Source of the DNA: Snodgrassella sp945267035 | GTDB taxonomy: Bacteria > Pseudomonadota > Gammaproteobacteria > Burkholderiales > Neisseriaceae | Length of the DNA stretch: 64,000 bases | Direction of reading: 5' to 3' | NCBI RefSeq assembly: GCF_026535915.1 | Contig: NZ_JAFNPF010000001.1 | Location: 1,922,001 to 1,986,000 of the forward strand | Shown here: positions 44,822 through 56,000 of the stretch, in pieces | Numbering within the stretch: the stretch's first letter is position 1 | Layout: every line of letters starts with the position of its first letter | Position numbers and translations under genes: made by a program | The notes under the pieces: generated by a model | Told to the model about the DNA's origin: nothing | Database searches by the model: none | What the model saw: only the letters and a program-made list of their open reading frames with translations

Positions 44822-45289
44822 TTTTTGTCAACGTTTTAATTATATTTACTCTGTAAAGAGTATGCCACCTCATTAGTGTTTTGTGAACTTAGTTTTTAAT
44901 CATTAATTCTTGCCAGAAAAGGGTTTATACGACAAAGTGCTGGGGTTCATTATAGTTTTATCTGTCTTAAATATATAAACTATAAAAAAATAATCAATTT
45001 TTACTGGGTATAAAAAAGACATTTCATATATAAGGGAGATATCCTAAATTAAATTGTAATGAGTTTTTCTAAACTAGCAATTCATTCATAATACAATTTT
45101 TACTATTTAATTCTATTGTCATAATAGAAATTAAATTTTTTAAAATTTTTATACTTAATAGCTGTTGTTTTTATGATTTGAGTAATTTAGTCTTAAATTC
45201 CTCTTAACCTTATTTCAGTAAAATGATTTCGACCATTGAATCTAAGCGCTAACTTCATTTTCTGTAATATAGCTATTTATTCGCTGATA
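44822..45289. repeat. Conserved spacer between family-B and family-A genes, copy 2
   Basis: Counterpart of 41149-41631 with scattered base changes and small indels. Confidence 0.8.
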
Positions 45290-45928
45290 CTAATTGTTCA
45301 TTGGAAACATACTCAATTTTAATTTTTTCCAACTATATTTACGATTTTTGTTATACATAAATTTATTAAATTGTTTTTGATCTTTTGATACGATTAGTAG
45401 ATTGCTACTCCAGTCCCAATCAGGCAACATGTTAAAAAGACAAAAATGAAATTGTTGTACGATCGTGTGCCAATAATATAAAGTTACTATGCAATACTGA
45501 TTGGGATCAGCAGTCTTGTTGATCGCTCCGATATAATCATGCAACCATTCTTGTTTAGGTTCGTTTGAGAATATAAAAAAGATTTCATCTGAACACCAAA
45601 TTATCAGATAAGCAATAATTAACAGCATATTTTCGTTTATATTTCCCAACAAAGCAAATTTACCATCGTTACCATAATTATAAATTTCTAGGATATCAAA
45701 TTTTGCTTCTTTTGGAGAATATATTATACTGGCTTCATGCAGAATTTCGGTCATGAAAAAATAAGTTTCCTCCCCCAATTCCATCAAACCATCTTTATCA
45801 TTACCCCTTATGTCTGTTAGTATATACAGTTCACCATGTTCATCATACAATTTTTTAAGTATATTGAATGTTTCTATAAAATCACCGCAATATAGTACTA
45901 AGCCCTTATCCTCAAATATATTACTCAT
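45290..45928 (-). CDS. Family-B immunity-like protein, copy 2
   Basis: The 212 residues start MSNIFEDKGLVLYCGDF. It keeps the ends of the family but differs more in the middle (SIIYSPKEAKFDILEIYNYG) than copies 1 and 3 differ from each other. This is the pattern expected if variants protect against different toxin alleles. Confidence 0.6.
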   Translation of the reverse strand: MSNIFEDKGLVLYCGDFIETFNILKKLYDEHGELYILTDIRGNDKDGLMELGEETYFFMTEILHEASIIYSPKEAKFDILEIYNYGNDGKFALLGNINENMLLIIAYLIIWCSDEIFFIFSNEPKQEWLHDYIGAINKTADPNQYCIVTLYYWHTIVQQFHFCLFNMLPDWDWSSNLLIVSKDQKQFNKFMYNKNRKYSWKKLKLSMFPMNN

Positions 45929-46282
45929 GTAGTGACCCAGTTTAAAAATCGTTCAACCATTTATTTCCACCTTTTTTAAACAATATATTTTTATTGATAA
46001 ATATATTTCTTCTGTCCATCAATTTTGAAGTATTATATATAATATTTATATGTAAAGACATTTATATTGAAACTGAAAATTTAAATTATCTGGATTAATT
46101 TAGATAGCTTATTTTAACTAGTTTATTTAAACCATTCTAAGAAGATAAATAATCATTTTCGATGTTGGTTATAGCTTGTCCCTAGACTTTCTTTGCTCTG
46201 ACCCTAACAGTTTCTCATTACATTATAGAATATTACTAAAAATAGCAATCCCCAAAAATTAAACACTGGGAAATTAAATGAC
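45929..46282. other. AT-rich spacer
   Basis: About 350 bases without a gene. The right-hand 130 bases match the downstream flank of the other family-A genes. Confidence 0.5.
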
Positions 46283-46924
46283 TTAAAAATTAAGATGTGC
46301 ATCTTTGTAGAGAAGATCATATTTTCTTTTTAACATTCTCCAGGTTTCTTTATCATATACTTTATAGTAACTCCAGTAAGGAAAAGGTGCATACACTTCA
46401 AAATTGATTGGATAAAGAAATAATGAAAACTGGATTGGTTTTTCGAATTTTTGCCATATCGGTAAATTGATCTTTTTTAAAAAAACTCTACTCCGTCTTC
46501 TTAATTCTTTCCACTCTTTACCATTTAAAAAATCTTCTATTGTGGTATGTATTTCAATTTTTTCTTCAAATTCTTCAAAGAAGTCTCCGTCTCCCAATAA
46601 ATCGTAATATATGTCCTCTGGATCTTCAAAGGTTGAAAAGTCAATTTCGTCGGGTACGTTAGGAAAAAAATCAAACATCCTACCGCTTCTTTCGCTAATC
46701 GAAATAAACAATTGATAAATAGGATTAATTATCTCGAAATTGTATGTTTCGTCGGCATATAACCAATGATATTTTAAATGTTCTTCTTTTGTAACAGCTG
46801 CAAACCGATTAATATAGAAATATTTTAGCTGATTTCGGGGATTCATGCACATAAATGAAAGATTATAATATGGTTCCATATCCCTAAAATCAGGTTGTTT
46901 TCTACTCGCCACATTATTATTCAT
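46283..46924 (-). CDS. Family-A immunity-like protein, copy 3
   Basis: The 213 residues start MNNNVASRKQPDFRDMEPYY. It differs from copy 2 at only a handful of places (for example YYKVYDKETWRMLKRKY at the end). It is intact. Confidence 0.6.
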   Translation of the reverse strand: MNNNVASRKQPDFRDMEPYYNLSFMCMNPRNQLKYFYINRFAAVTKEEHLKYHWLYADETYNFEIINPIYQLFISISERSGRMFDFFPNVPDEIDFSTFEDPEDIYYDLLGDGDFFEEFEEKIEIHTTIEDFLNGKEWKELRRRSRVFLKKINLPIWQKFEKPIQFSLFLYPINFEVYAPFPYWSYYKVYDKETWRMLKRKYDLLYKDAHLNF

Positions 46925-47409
46925 GGATTTATTCCGCTCCTTTTGTCAATGTTTTAATTATATTTACCCTGTATAGAGTATGCCACCTCATTAAGGTTTT
47001 GTGAACCTAGTTTATTATCATTAATTTTAGCTAAATAAATAGCTTATACGACTAAGTGTTGGGGGTTATTATAGTTTTATATGTCTTAAATATATAAACT
47101 ATAAAAAAATAATCAATTTTTACTGGGTATAAAAAAGACATTTCATATATAAGGGAGATATCCTAAATTAAATCGTAATGAATTTTTCTAAACTAGCAAT
47201 TCATTCATAATACAATTTTTACTATTTAATTCCATCGTCATAATATAAATTAAATTTTTAAAGATTTTTATACTAAATAGCTGTTGTTTTTATGATATGT
47301 GTAACTTAGTCTTAAATTCCTCTTAACCTTATTTCAGCAAAATGATGCTCGCCCGTTGAATCTAAGCGCTAACTTCATTTTCTGTAATATCTCTATTTAT
47401 TTGGTGATA
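46925..47409. repeat. Conserved spacer between family-B and family-A genes, copy 3
   Basis: Third copy of the spacer described at 41149, again on the same strand, between a family-B stop and a family-A start. Confidence 0.8.
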
Positions 47410-48042
47410 TTAACACAAATCGTCCATTGGAAACATATTCATTTTCAATTTTTCCCAACTATATTTACGATTTTTGTTATACATAAATTTATTGAATAGT
47501 TTTTGATCTTTTGATATAAGCAAGGTATTGCTATCACAATCCCAATCAGGCAACGTGTTGAAGAAACTAAAATGAAAATGTTGTACGATTGTTTGCCAAT
47601 AATATAAAGTTACTAAACTAAACTCATACTTGCTCATCGCTTCGATATAATCATGCAGCCAATCATCTTCAGGTTCATTTGAAAATATTAAAATATATTC
47701 ATTATTAGAATATAGCAACTGAGCAATAATCCACAAAAAATTTTCGTCAATATTTCCCATTAATGCAAAATTACCATCGTAACCATATTTATAAATTCCT
47801 AGGATATCAAATTTTGGTTCTTTTATAGAATACATCATACAGATTTCATCATGTATTTCGTGTAAGTATTCATAAAGAAATTTTACCCATTCCATTAAAC
47901 AATTTTTATCATCATCGCCACTTATGCTGATTAACATATAAAGATTCCCATGTTCATCATACAATTGTTTTAATATATTGAATGTTTTTATTAAACCACC
48001 ACAGTATAGTACTAAGCCTTTATCTTCAAATATATTACTCAT
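47410..48042 (-). CDS. Family-B immunity-like protein, copy 3, next to an Rhs toxin end
   Basis: The 210 residues from ATG 48042 are very close to copy 1. It lies 125 bases after the stop of the orphan Rhs toxin end, with a terminator between. In Rhs loci the gene directly after the toxin end is the cognate immunity gene, so this copy gives the best functional clue for the whole family. Confidence 0.65.
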   Translation of the reverse strand: MSNIFEDKGLVLYCGGLIKTFNILKQLYDEHGNLYMLISISGDDDKNCLMEWVKFLYEYLHEIHDEICMMYSIKEPKFDILGIYKYGYDGNFALMGNIDENFLWIIAQLLYSNNEYILIFSNEPEDDWLHDYIEAMSKYEFSLVTLYYWQTIVQHFHFSFFNTLPDWDCDSNTLLISKDQKLFNKFMYNKNRKYSWEKLKMNMFPMDDLC

Positions 48043-48095
48043 GTAGTAACCCAATTTAAAAATTATTTAACAATTTAATTTTATACCATTTTTGG

Positions 48096-48127
48096 AAAAC
48101 GTACCCTAAATATTTAGGGTACGTTTT
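48096..48127. terminator. Bidirectional terminator between Rhs tip and its immunity-like gene
   Basis: A long perfect dyad AAAACGTACCCTAAA/TTTAGGGTACGTTTT lies here, with a T-run on the plus side and four T on the minus side. A decayed form is present ahead of family-B copy 1 (about 42325). Confidence 0.8.
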
Positions 48128-48166
48128 TTTTAGCCACTTCAAATGATAATGATTATCTTACCAAAA

Positions 48167-49305
48167 CTATTTCTTATTTATGTTCCAATGATAATGATAA
48201 TCGCCCGATACAAAATCCTCATTCCCATGAATAGGATGCCAATCCATTCTAAACCATTGTCTATGACCTGCATTTTTTGTCTCCCCTTGAGAATGTCCTA
48301 AACCTATTAGCCTACCTCCTTGTTTTTTAACTTTGCCTATTTCAAGCTGTATTTTGCGATGGGATTTCGCTAATGTGATCTCTCCAATATTAATTTTTAC
48401 ACTAGGAATCCATGGCTTACCTTTAAGAGGTGTTGGTCCATATATTAATAAATTATTTTTGGGACTTTTTATGAATTCTATCACTTTACCCTTACCTTCT
48501 CCATTTGTAATTCCAGCAATAATATGCGGAATATTGGAACCCAAATTTGCCATCGCTAAATCATAGTTAGTCATAGCATTTATAAATCCTTTGTCTTTTT
48601 TTGCTCCTTTTAAAAGTCCTTGATAAATTGGTGAGCTGAAATAATTAGATGCATTCTTAAGGGCAATTACGGATTGATATATTACCAATGCTTTATCTAT
48701 TTTATTATATAGATTTAATAGCGTATTAATATGAGCCCATGATCGAGTTGAAAGTGATATGTTTATTTCTAGTAATACCATATGTCCACTCGGATCAACA
48801 CCATTCACAGGGTCTGCATTAGCATACAAATAAGGATTCAGTGTAATAGGATTGTTCTTCACCCCTTCGAAACTGTCTCTACTAATAAACCGCCCTATTT
48901 TCGGATCATAATCTCTCGCTCTTAGGTGATAAAAGCCACTGTCTTCATCTAGATATTCGCCCACGTATCGATGATTAATTGTGCTGTTTGGCTGGGCTGT
49001 ATTGAGTGCATTGCCAAAGGCATCATAATCAAAGCTGGTTTGTAGTTTACCTTGATCATCGGTGATCAATCGGGTTGAGCCTTGACCATCTTGGTAGAGA
49101 TAGTTTACTTGCCCCGTTGGATCTTGGGTGATTAGGTCACCTACACCTTCTGGTGTATGCAGATATATGGTTTCTCGCCAAGCTCCCTGATTTGTTCTGG
49201 TTTTTTCCAGAACGATTTCGCTATAAGGACGCTCACTATCGATCAGGTATTGGGTTTCAACTTTATCTCCATTTTTTTCGGTTACTTTTCCTATGGTGAG
49301 GTTTA
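48167..49305 (-). pseudogene. Orphan Rhs tip: core end plus a second toxin C-terminus
   Basis: From about 49305 the minus strand is homologous to the end of the giant Rhs gene (TQYLIDSERPYSEIV, YLYQDGQGSTRLITDD, HRYVGEYLDEDSGFYHLRA), up to DPSGHM. There is no signal, start region or upstream Rhs part. An internal ATG at 49069 would give 300 residues. The 204 residues after DPSG differ wholly from the giant gene's end. They finish with His-rich DWHPIHGNEDF and GDYHYHW, which could form a metal-dependent nuclease site, but I do not recognise the family. It is a silent toxin end that can recombine onto the full gene. Confidence 0.82.
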
Positions 49306-49472
49306 ATTAAAAAAACCGCCCTATATTTCCATAAGACGGGTTTCAATGGTATGAGAATTTATGAATAAGCTAGAGTTCGAAAGATTTAGCTTTGAAATAT
49401 ACGCTATATCTGCTCAATAGGTGATATCTGATCCATTATTGGGAAACAGGTACCGCAGTTAAGTAGTCCAGA
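49306..49472. other. Junction between orphan tip and immunity gene
   Basis: Non-coding. A run of A followed by CCGCCC and a later ACGGG near 49310-49341 recalls the other minus-strand terminators, though pairing is imperfect. Confidence 0.35.
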
Positions 49473-49931
49473 TTAAATCTTTTCCAACTCTTTATGGATA
49501 TAACCATATAATGACGCAAATTCGTCTTGGTCATTATATTCATCTATACAAAATGCTGATTGATTATCCATAATATAATTAATTGTCGTTAAAACCCTAT
49601 CTTTAACGGGTATTAAAAATTGAGGATTTTTTTCTAACTTTTCTCTGATCAAACCAAAAAAAGAATAGGCTGCATCATAAGAATCTATATCTTGATAATG
49701 TTCATTGATTATATAATCAATAACTCCTTGAATATAATAATAAAATGGCACAGGAGGCATCCATCTTAAAGCATCGACATACTCTATAGCAACGACTCCG
49801 TTATAAATTCTTTGCATTTCAAGATTAGTTTTTCCAAGAAATTTTTCATAAACATATTTCAAATCCAAGTCACTATTTGAAATCTTTCCCCATTCCTTAT
49901 CCAATGGGATATTATCAAAATTATTTTTCAT
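49473..49931 (-). CDS. Candidate immunity protein of the giant Rhs toxin
   Basis: The 152-residue cytosolic protein starts MKNNFDNIPLDKEWGKISNS and is acidic and helical. No family is recognised. It is the first gene after the Rhs toxin stop (158 bases) on the same strand, the regular place of the immunity gene. Its upstream region carries a 9-bp tandem repeat and a terminator, so its expression may not simply follow the toxin. Confidence 0.65.
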   Translation of the reverse strand: MKNNFDNIPLDKEWGKISNSDLDLKYVYEKFLGKTNLEMQRIYNGVVAIEYVDALRWMPPVPFYYYIQGVIDYIINEHYQDIDSYDAAYSFFGLIREKLEKNPQFLIPVKDRVLTTINYIMDNQSAFCIDEYNDQDEFASLYGYIHKELEKI

Positions 49932-49936
49932 ATTTC

Positions 49937-49999
49937 TTTACTCACTTTACTCACTTTACTCACTTTACTCACTTTACTCACTTTACTCACTTTACTCAA
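49937..49999. repeat. 9-bp tandem repeat (seven copies) directly upstream of the immunity gene
   Basis: The unit TTTACTCAC occurs six times exactly and a seventh time with one change. It ends five bases from the start codon of the immunity gene, so the repeat includes its ribosome-binding region (GAGTAAAG on the minus strand, once per unit). Copy-number change by slippage could vary translation or promoter spacing. Confidence 0.85.
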
Positions 50000-50040
50000 T
50001 ATTTTATTGATGAAGAAAAATTTTAATTTTTTCTTATAAA

Positions 50041-50068
50041 ATCCCAGTAAACATTTTCTTACTGGGAT
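50041..50068. terminator. Terminator between Rhs toxin and its immunity gene
   Basis: A perfect 10-bp stem ATCCCAGTAA/TTACTGGGAT with an 8-base loop is followed by TTT on the minus strand and by a T-rich run on the plus strand. It lies 21 bases after the toxin stop. Confidence 0.78.
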
Positions 50069-50088
50069 TTATTTTCAATTAGTGATCT

Positions 50089-53000
50089 TTATTTTTTTAC
50101 ACAATATTTTTGATGATTCTCTTTCAATTTTTTAAGCCTGTTTTCCCATGTCTGAATCTTCTCAGCATGCCGACCCGATAGCCACATGGTATCCCAAAGC
50201 TTATAGCGCGAAATTACTGCTGCCACCCGGTGAATTTCCTTAGAAATCTGACTACAATCTTTGCCCGACGGAGGTGTCCACATATCAGACAGTTTTTTCA
50301 TTATAACATATTGAATTTGTTTTTGGGCCTCTTGCGCAGGAGTTAAGGCCATAGGCGATGATTCTACAGGGAAGGATGCTATTTCATAATTTATCTCTCT
50401 ATTCAAGAATATTAATTCTAGAATTGTTCTTACTGACTTGCCAAAAACTATAGCCGATGTTGCAAATAAAAGAGTTGAGGTGATAGGATATTTAGCATAT
50501 GTTATTGATATTACATAAAAAAATCTACCACTCGGATCAACAACATTTAAAGGATCATTAACAGCATAAATATATTTATTAAGGGTTAGAGGTACATTGT
50601 GTTCTCCTTCAAATTCATCCAAGCTGGTAAATCTACCCACTGCCGGAGCATATTCTCTAGCCCTCATATGGTAGAAGTTAGCGTCTTGATCAAAGTATTC
50701 GCCAACATACAGATGTTTGATGTCTGTTGTTGTGGGCATTTGTCCAAAAGCTTGAACCTCATCACCAAAGGCATCAAAGCTATGCGTTTCGGTGATTACT
50801 CCTGTGTTATCGGTCACGAATCTTGTTGAACCTTGACCATCCTGATAGAGGTACACTGTTTGTCCAGCTTTGGTCTGAGTGAGCAAATCACCTACTCCAT
50901 CAGGGGTATGCAAATAGCTATGTTCTTCCCAAGCTCCGTTGTTGATACGGATACGCTCAACAGTAATTTCACTAAATGGCCGTTCACTATCGACAAGGTA
51001 CTGTGTCTCGGTGATATTGCCACCTTGCTCCATTGTTCTACCTATGCGGTTATTCTCGCCGTCGTAGGTATAATTTACTTTGACCTGTTTGATCTGGTCA
51101 TCTATTTGGATCAGGCGATTATTGCTATTCCATGTATATTTAATCTCTCCTTGGTCTGTGGTTTTGCCAATTAAGTTGCCATTAGCATCCCATTGATATT
51201 TGGTTTCTACACCTGCTGTCTCTTCGCTGACCAATTGGTCGTTGGCGTTGTAGGTATAGTTTGTTGTTACACCGTTATGTGTTTTGCTTTGGCGGTTGCC
51301 CATCGCATCATAGGTATAGCTGGTAAGGGTAGTGTTATCTCCTTCGGTGATTTTCTCTTCTAGCAGTTTGCCTGTTGCGTCATAGCTATAGTTAACGGTA
51401 CGTTGTTTGCCATTGATGCTTTCTATGGCTTGTGTCCGTCTGCCGTTTTTATCCAGGCTATATTTAAAACTTGCCAATATGTTGTTGTTTGCATCACGGT
51501 GAATCAGGGATGTGAGCTGATTGGTTTCGTTATAGCTGTAATGGCTACTTGTGCCGTTGGCTCTAACAATTTGGGTACGATTGCCATTGGCATCATAGCT
51601 AAAGCTGGTGACGCTACCATCAACTGCGGTGATGCTTTCGATACGGTTCAGGGCATCATAGCGATACTGTATGCCTGAACTGTTATTGATACGCTGGCTG
51701 GTTTTGTTGCCATTAGCATCCCATGTATAGGCAAGTTGACCTGTTGGGGTTGTCAATTCCAGTGTATGACCTAATAGATCGGGCTTATACAGTAAATCTC
51801 CACTGCTGCTATCTACTACTTTGGTGGTATAGCCATGTTGGTCGTATTCATAGCGAATAGTTCGACCATCAGCGTAATCTGCTTTTTCCAGCTGATTGCT
51901 GTTGTTGTACTGGTAAGTACTGGTTTTACTGTTAAAATCAGTATGTTTTTCCAGCTGACCCAGTTGGTTATAAGACCAATTTTCTTTCTGACCTAATGGT
52001 AAGATCCGATGTGAACGCTGACGAGTCTTGTTATAGCCAAATCTGGTTACATGGTTATTGGCATCGGTTTGCAAGATTAGGCTGCCGCGGCTGTCATAAC
52101 CATAGTTGGTCTTGTGGTTTAGTGCATCAGTTACCTGATAAAGCTGACCTATCGCATCATAGCTAAACTGGGTTTTGGCATTTTCAGCATCTATAATCGC
52201 GGTTTTTCGGCCAGCTGCATCGTAGGCATATTTGATGGTGCTGCCATTCGGTAAAACAGTTTGGATTAGCTGATTAATATCATTGTATATATGCTCAGTG
52301 ACATAACCCAAAGCATCAATTGAATGTTCGAGATTACCTACTGCATTATATTGACTTTTGACTGTATTACCTAAGGCATTTTTTTGCTCAATCAATCGAC
52401 CTATGGCATCGTATACCATGCTGGTACTGTTACCTCTGGCATCGGTTGTTTTAACTGCTTGGCCGTTGGCGTCGTACTCGGTTTTGGTAATGTTACCTAA
52501 TGCATCTTTGACTTCGGTAGGCAAATTCCGAGCATCGTAAACGGTTTCGGTACAAACTCCAGCGATGCAAGATTTCAGTTCATTACCATTACCATCAAAC
52601 TCTGTCAGTTCTTTGCGTCCATCAGGTGAAATCATTTCTACCTGATTGCCGTTGCTATCGTATTTAAATACGGTGACACGCTTGTTTGGTTCAATAATTT
52701 TGATCAGTTGATCCAGCTTGTCGTATTCAAATTTGGTGACTTTGCCGTTTTCGTCAGTCTGGGTGAGCACGTTACCTTTATCATCATAGGTTGAACGGGT
52801 GATGATTTCTGTCGCTTTACCATCGATGATGACGCGCTGTTTAACCGCGGTCTGATTGCCTTTGGCGTCATACTCATATTCGGTTTTGTTACCAGCAGCA
52901 TCGGTTTGCGATGATACTAAGCGTTTGCCACCGATGTCGATATAGCTATAGCTGGTTTTATTACCTAAAGGATCGCTGATAGCAGCTAAATCACCTTTTA

Positions 53001-56000
53001 CGGTATAGCCAATACGGGTGGTTTGACCCAATGCATTGATAATCGCCGTTAATGCACCTGTGCCTTTTTCGTAGGTGTGTTTGGTTTCTCGGCCTAATTC
53101 ATCCTTGCTAACGGTTATGTTACCATCTTCGTTATAAGCAGATTCGGTGGAGAAGCCTAGCGCATTGGTTTCTTTAGTCACTTCACCATAACGATTGTAT
53201 TCGCGTGTGGTTGTGTTACCCAAGGCATCAGTTACGGTGAGTTCATTACCATGTTGGTCATAGGTGTACTTGGTGGTGTTACCCAAGGCATCTTTTTCTT
53301 CGATGATATTACCTGTGTCATCATAGATATACACGGTGGTATTGCCATTACGGTCTGTGACGGAATCGGTTTTGTTGTCAATGTCATGCTCCAGATTAAC
53401 TTTAAAGCCTTCTCCATCGGTTTGACCAATCAAATACCCTTTATCATCAAACTCAGCCTTAAAGACCCGCTTGCCATTAGGTGCGATGATCTCGTCCAGT
53501 TGATGACGTTGCGACGGTGCTTGATGGTAGGTGAATTTGGTATTACCTCCTTGTGTATCTGTACTGACAGCCAAATTGCCATCATTATCATAGGAATAAT
53601 GCAATACGCGTTTATCTGGGCTCTCAACCTGGGTGATGCGACCCATGGAATCTCTGGTAAAGATCAGGCTAGCACCATTTGAGTGGGTTATACCGTTTTT
53701 GGTATAGTTCAAGGTGTTACCAAAGCGATCCTGAATCTGTTTAATACCAAAGGATTTATCCAGATGGTATACGGTGCCGTCTCGCGTGGTCAGTTTGAAA
53801 GACTGTGGATCGACTTTATCCAGATTCCAGTAATCGAACAAATTGCCACCATGGACGCGCAAATCGCCTACATCTGTCGCTTCCAATGTTGAAGTGGTGC
53901 CCTCCATCGGTTCAAATTTAATCTGGAAGAAGTTACCTTTCAGTTGTAGCATCCAGGTATTACAATCTGGAGTAACGCCAATTTTGAAGCGTTCCATTTT
54001 GCCATCAGGTAAACGTATGGTTGCTATACGGGAACCAACAGGACGTGGGCAGAATTTTTGATTCAAACCTGAACCTGTTTGTTCAAGATCCCAATCTCGT
54101 CCGGGTACACCATTGGTCTGAATTTTGACGTCCTGATAATCCACGCTCCAGCCATGACCAAAGTCCAGCTTTTCATGTTGACGGCGGGTATCATAGGTTC
54201 GGGTTAGGCGTAAGGGTAAGTTGCCTATATCAATATCCAGATCCAAAAAGCTTAAGGAGAACTGCCCAACTTTTTGTTCACCTGAGATTATCACGCTGAT
54301 TTCGGCACTAGACTTATTACCGCCATTATCAGTTGCAACCAGTAATAAATCATACAATCCATTTGCCATGATTTGTGGATTGATGTTGCCTAATTTGGCA
54401 TTCACTACTGAGCTGGTCCCTTTGGCTATGGATGTCCAGTTGTTTTCTGAAGCAGGTGAAATAAACAGCTGATATTCTGCTATATTGGCATCTGAAGCAG
54501 TACCCACAATATCTGTAATGGTCGTTACTTCGGCTACTCCGATATTATTGGAACTCGCTGGAGCAGAAATTTCCACTACTGGCGGTATGGTATCCGCCAC
54601 ATCTTTAACGATGAATGATGCTTCTTTGGTTAATTTTACCCCGTTAGCATCTTCCACAGTTGCAACTAAGGTATGCAATCCAATGTCTGTACTGCTAACC
54701 TTTGCGGTTTGCCCGCTTACGACTACAGTCTTACCATCTAAAGTTAGAGATTTGACCGTATAAGGTTTTTTGCCTCCCTCTAAAACGATATTGACTGAAA
54801 CATTTTCACCAGGAGCCACTATATGCGGATCGGCAGACATATCTATGCTGAATGTGCCGGTACCGATGGCGGTTGGTTTATTTACATTCAGTTTATATTG
54901 TTGCTGATAGTAGGATCTGCCGTCTTCGACCTGTATAACAATTTCGTGGTTACCCAAAACAGGTTTTTGCCAGTTTAAAATACCATCGCGATCAAAAGCC
55001 ATTCCAGCCGGACCTTTTACTAAGGTATAGGTAAGTTTGTCACCATCCGGATCAACGGCAAGCACTGGGTAGCTGTAGGGCTGATTTTCAGTCCATTGGG
55101 TAACAGGGATACTGGTGATTTTGGGTGGCTGGTTATTGACTGCACTTTGCACCACTTGCAGTTGGTAGCTTTGATAAACCAGGTTGCTTCCATCACTCAC
55201 TTCCAGTTTGATGGTATATTCGCCTAAGGCAGGTTTTTCCCAAACCAGTAAACCATTGGCATCTATAGTTACACCAGCTGGTCCTTCTACTAATTTGTAG
55301 GTGAGCACATCGTTTTCAGGGTCGGTTGCCTGTATCTGATAGGTATATTTTTCTCCTACTGTGGTACGTGATTTGGGTACGCTGGTAATACTAGGGGCTA
55401 AATTACTTGGAGGGGTGGAAGTCACATTGATGGTGAAGCTTTGAGTAACCTGATGAAAACCATCACTCACTATCAGTTTCACTGGATGTGAACCCTGTAC
55501 TGGTTTGTCCCACACAAACAATCCACTAGAATCTATGCTCGCCCCTTTTGGACCTTCTTCCATGCCATAGATCAGTAAGTCTCCATCAGGATCAGTAGCC
55601 ACAAGCTGATAATTGAAGGATTGATCAATCACTGCATCTTTAGCTGGATCGCTCACGATCTGTGGTGGCATATTGATGACTGGTTTGTCGGTGATCACTA
55701 AAGTAAAGCTTTGCTCCATTTGTGCTTTGCCATCGCTGACCGCTAGTTTGACAATATGTTCGCCAAGACTAGGCTTAGCCCAAGTAAACAAACCATTGGC
55801 ATCGAGGCTAGCCCCTTTTGGTCCTTTAACCAAGGTATAGGTTAAGTGATCGCCATCAGGATCGGTTGCCACCATCTGATACTGATAAGCTTCGTTGACC
55901 ACACCTAATGTGGTTGGTGTACTGGTGATGCTTGGAGGATTATTTAGTATCGGTGTATCAGCATCCACAATGTGCAAGGTGTAATGCTGTTCTACCCAAG

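Noticed and set aside
41149..47409. Conserved AT-rich spacers considered as CRISPR or non-coding RNA genes
   Set aside because: Only three copies, 480 bases long, separated by genes: duplication of whole units explains them. No short regular repeats and no cas genes.
53251..53682. Plus-strand 143-codon frame
   Set aside because: Mirror of repetitive YD repeats of the Rhs gene; the repeat pattern itself keeps antisense frames open.
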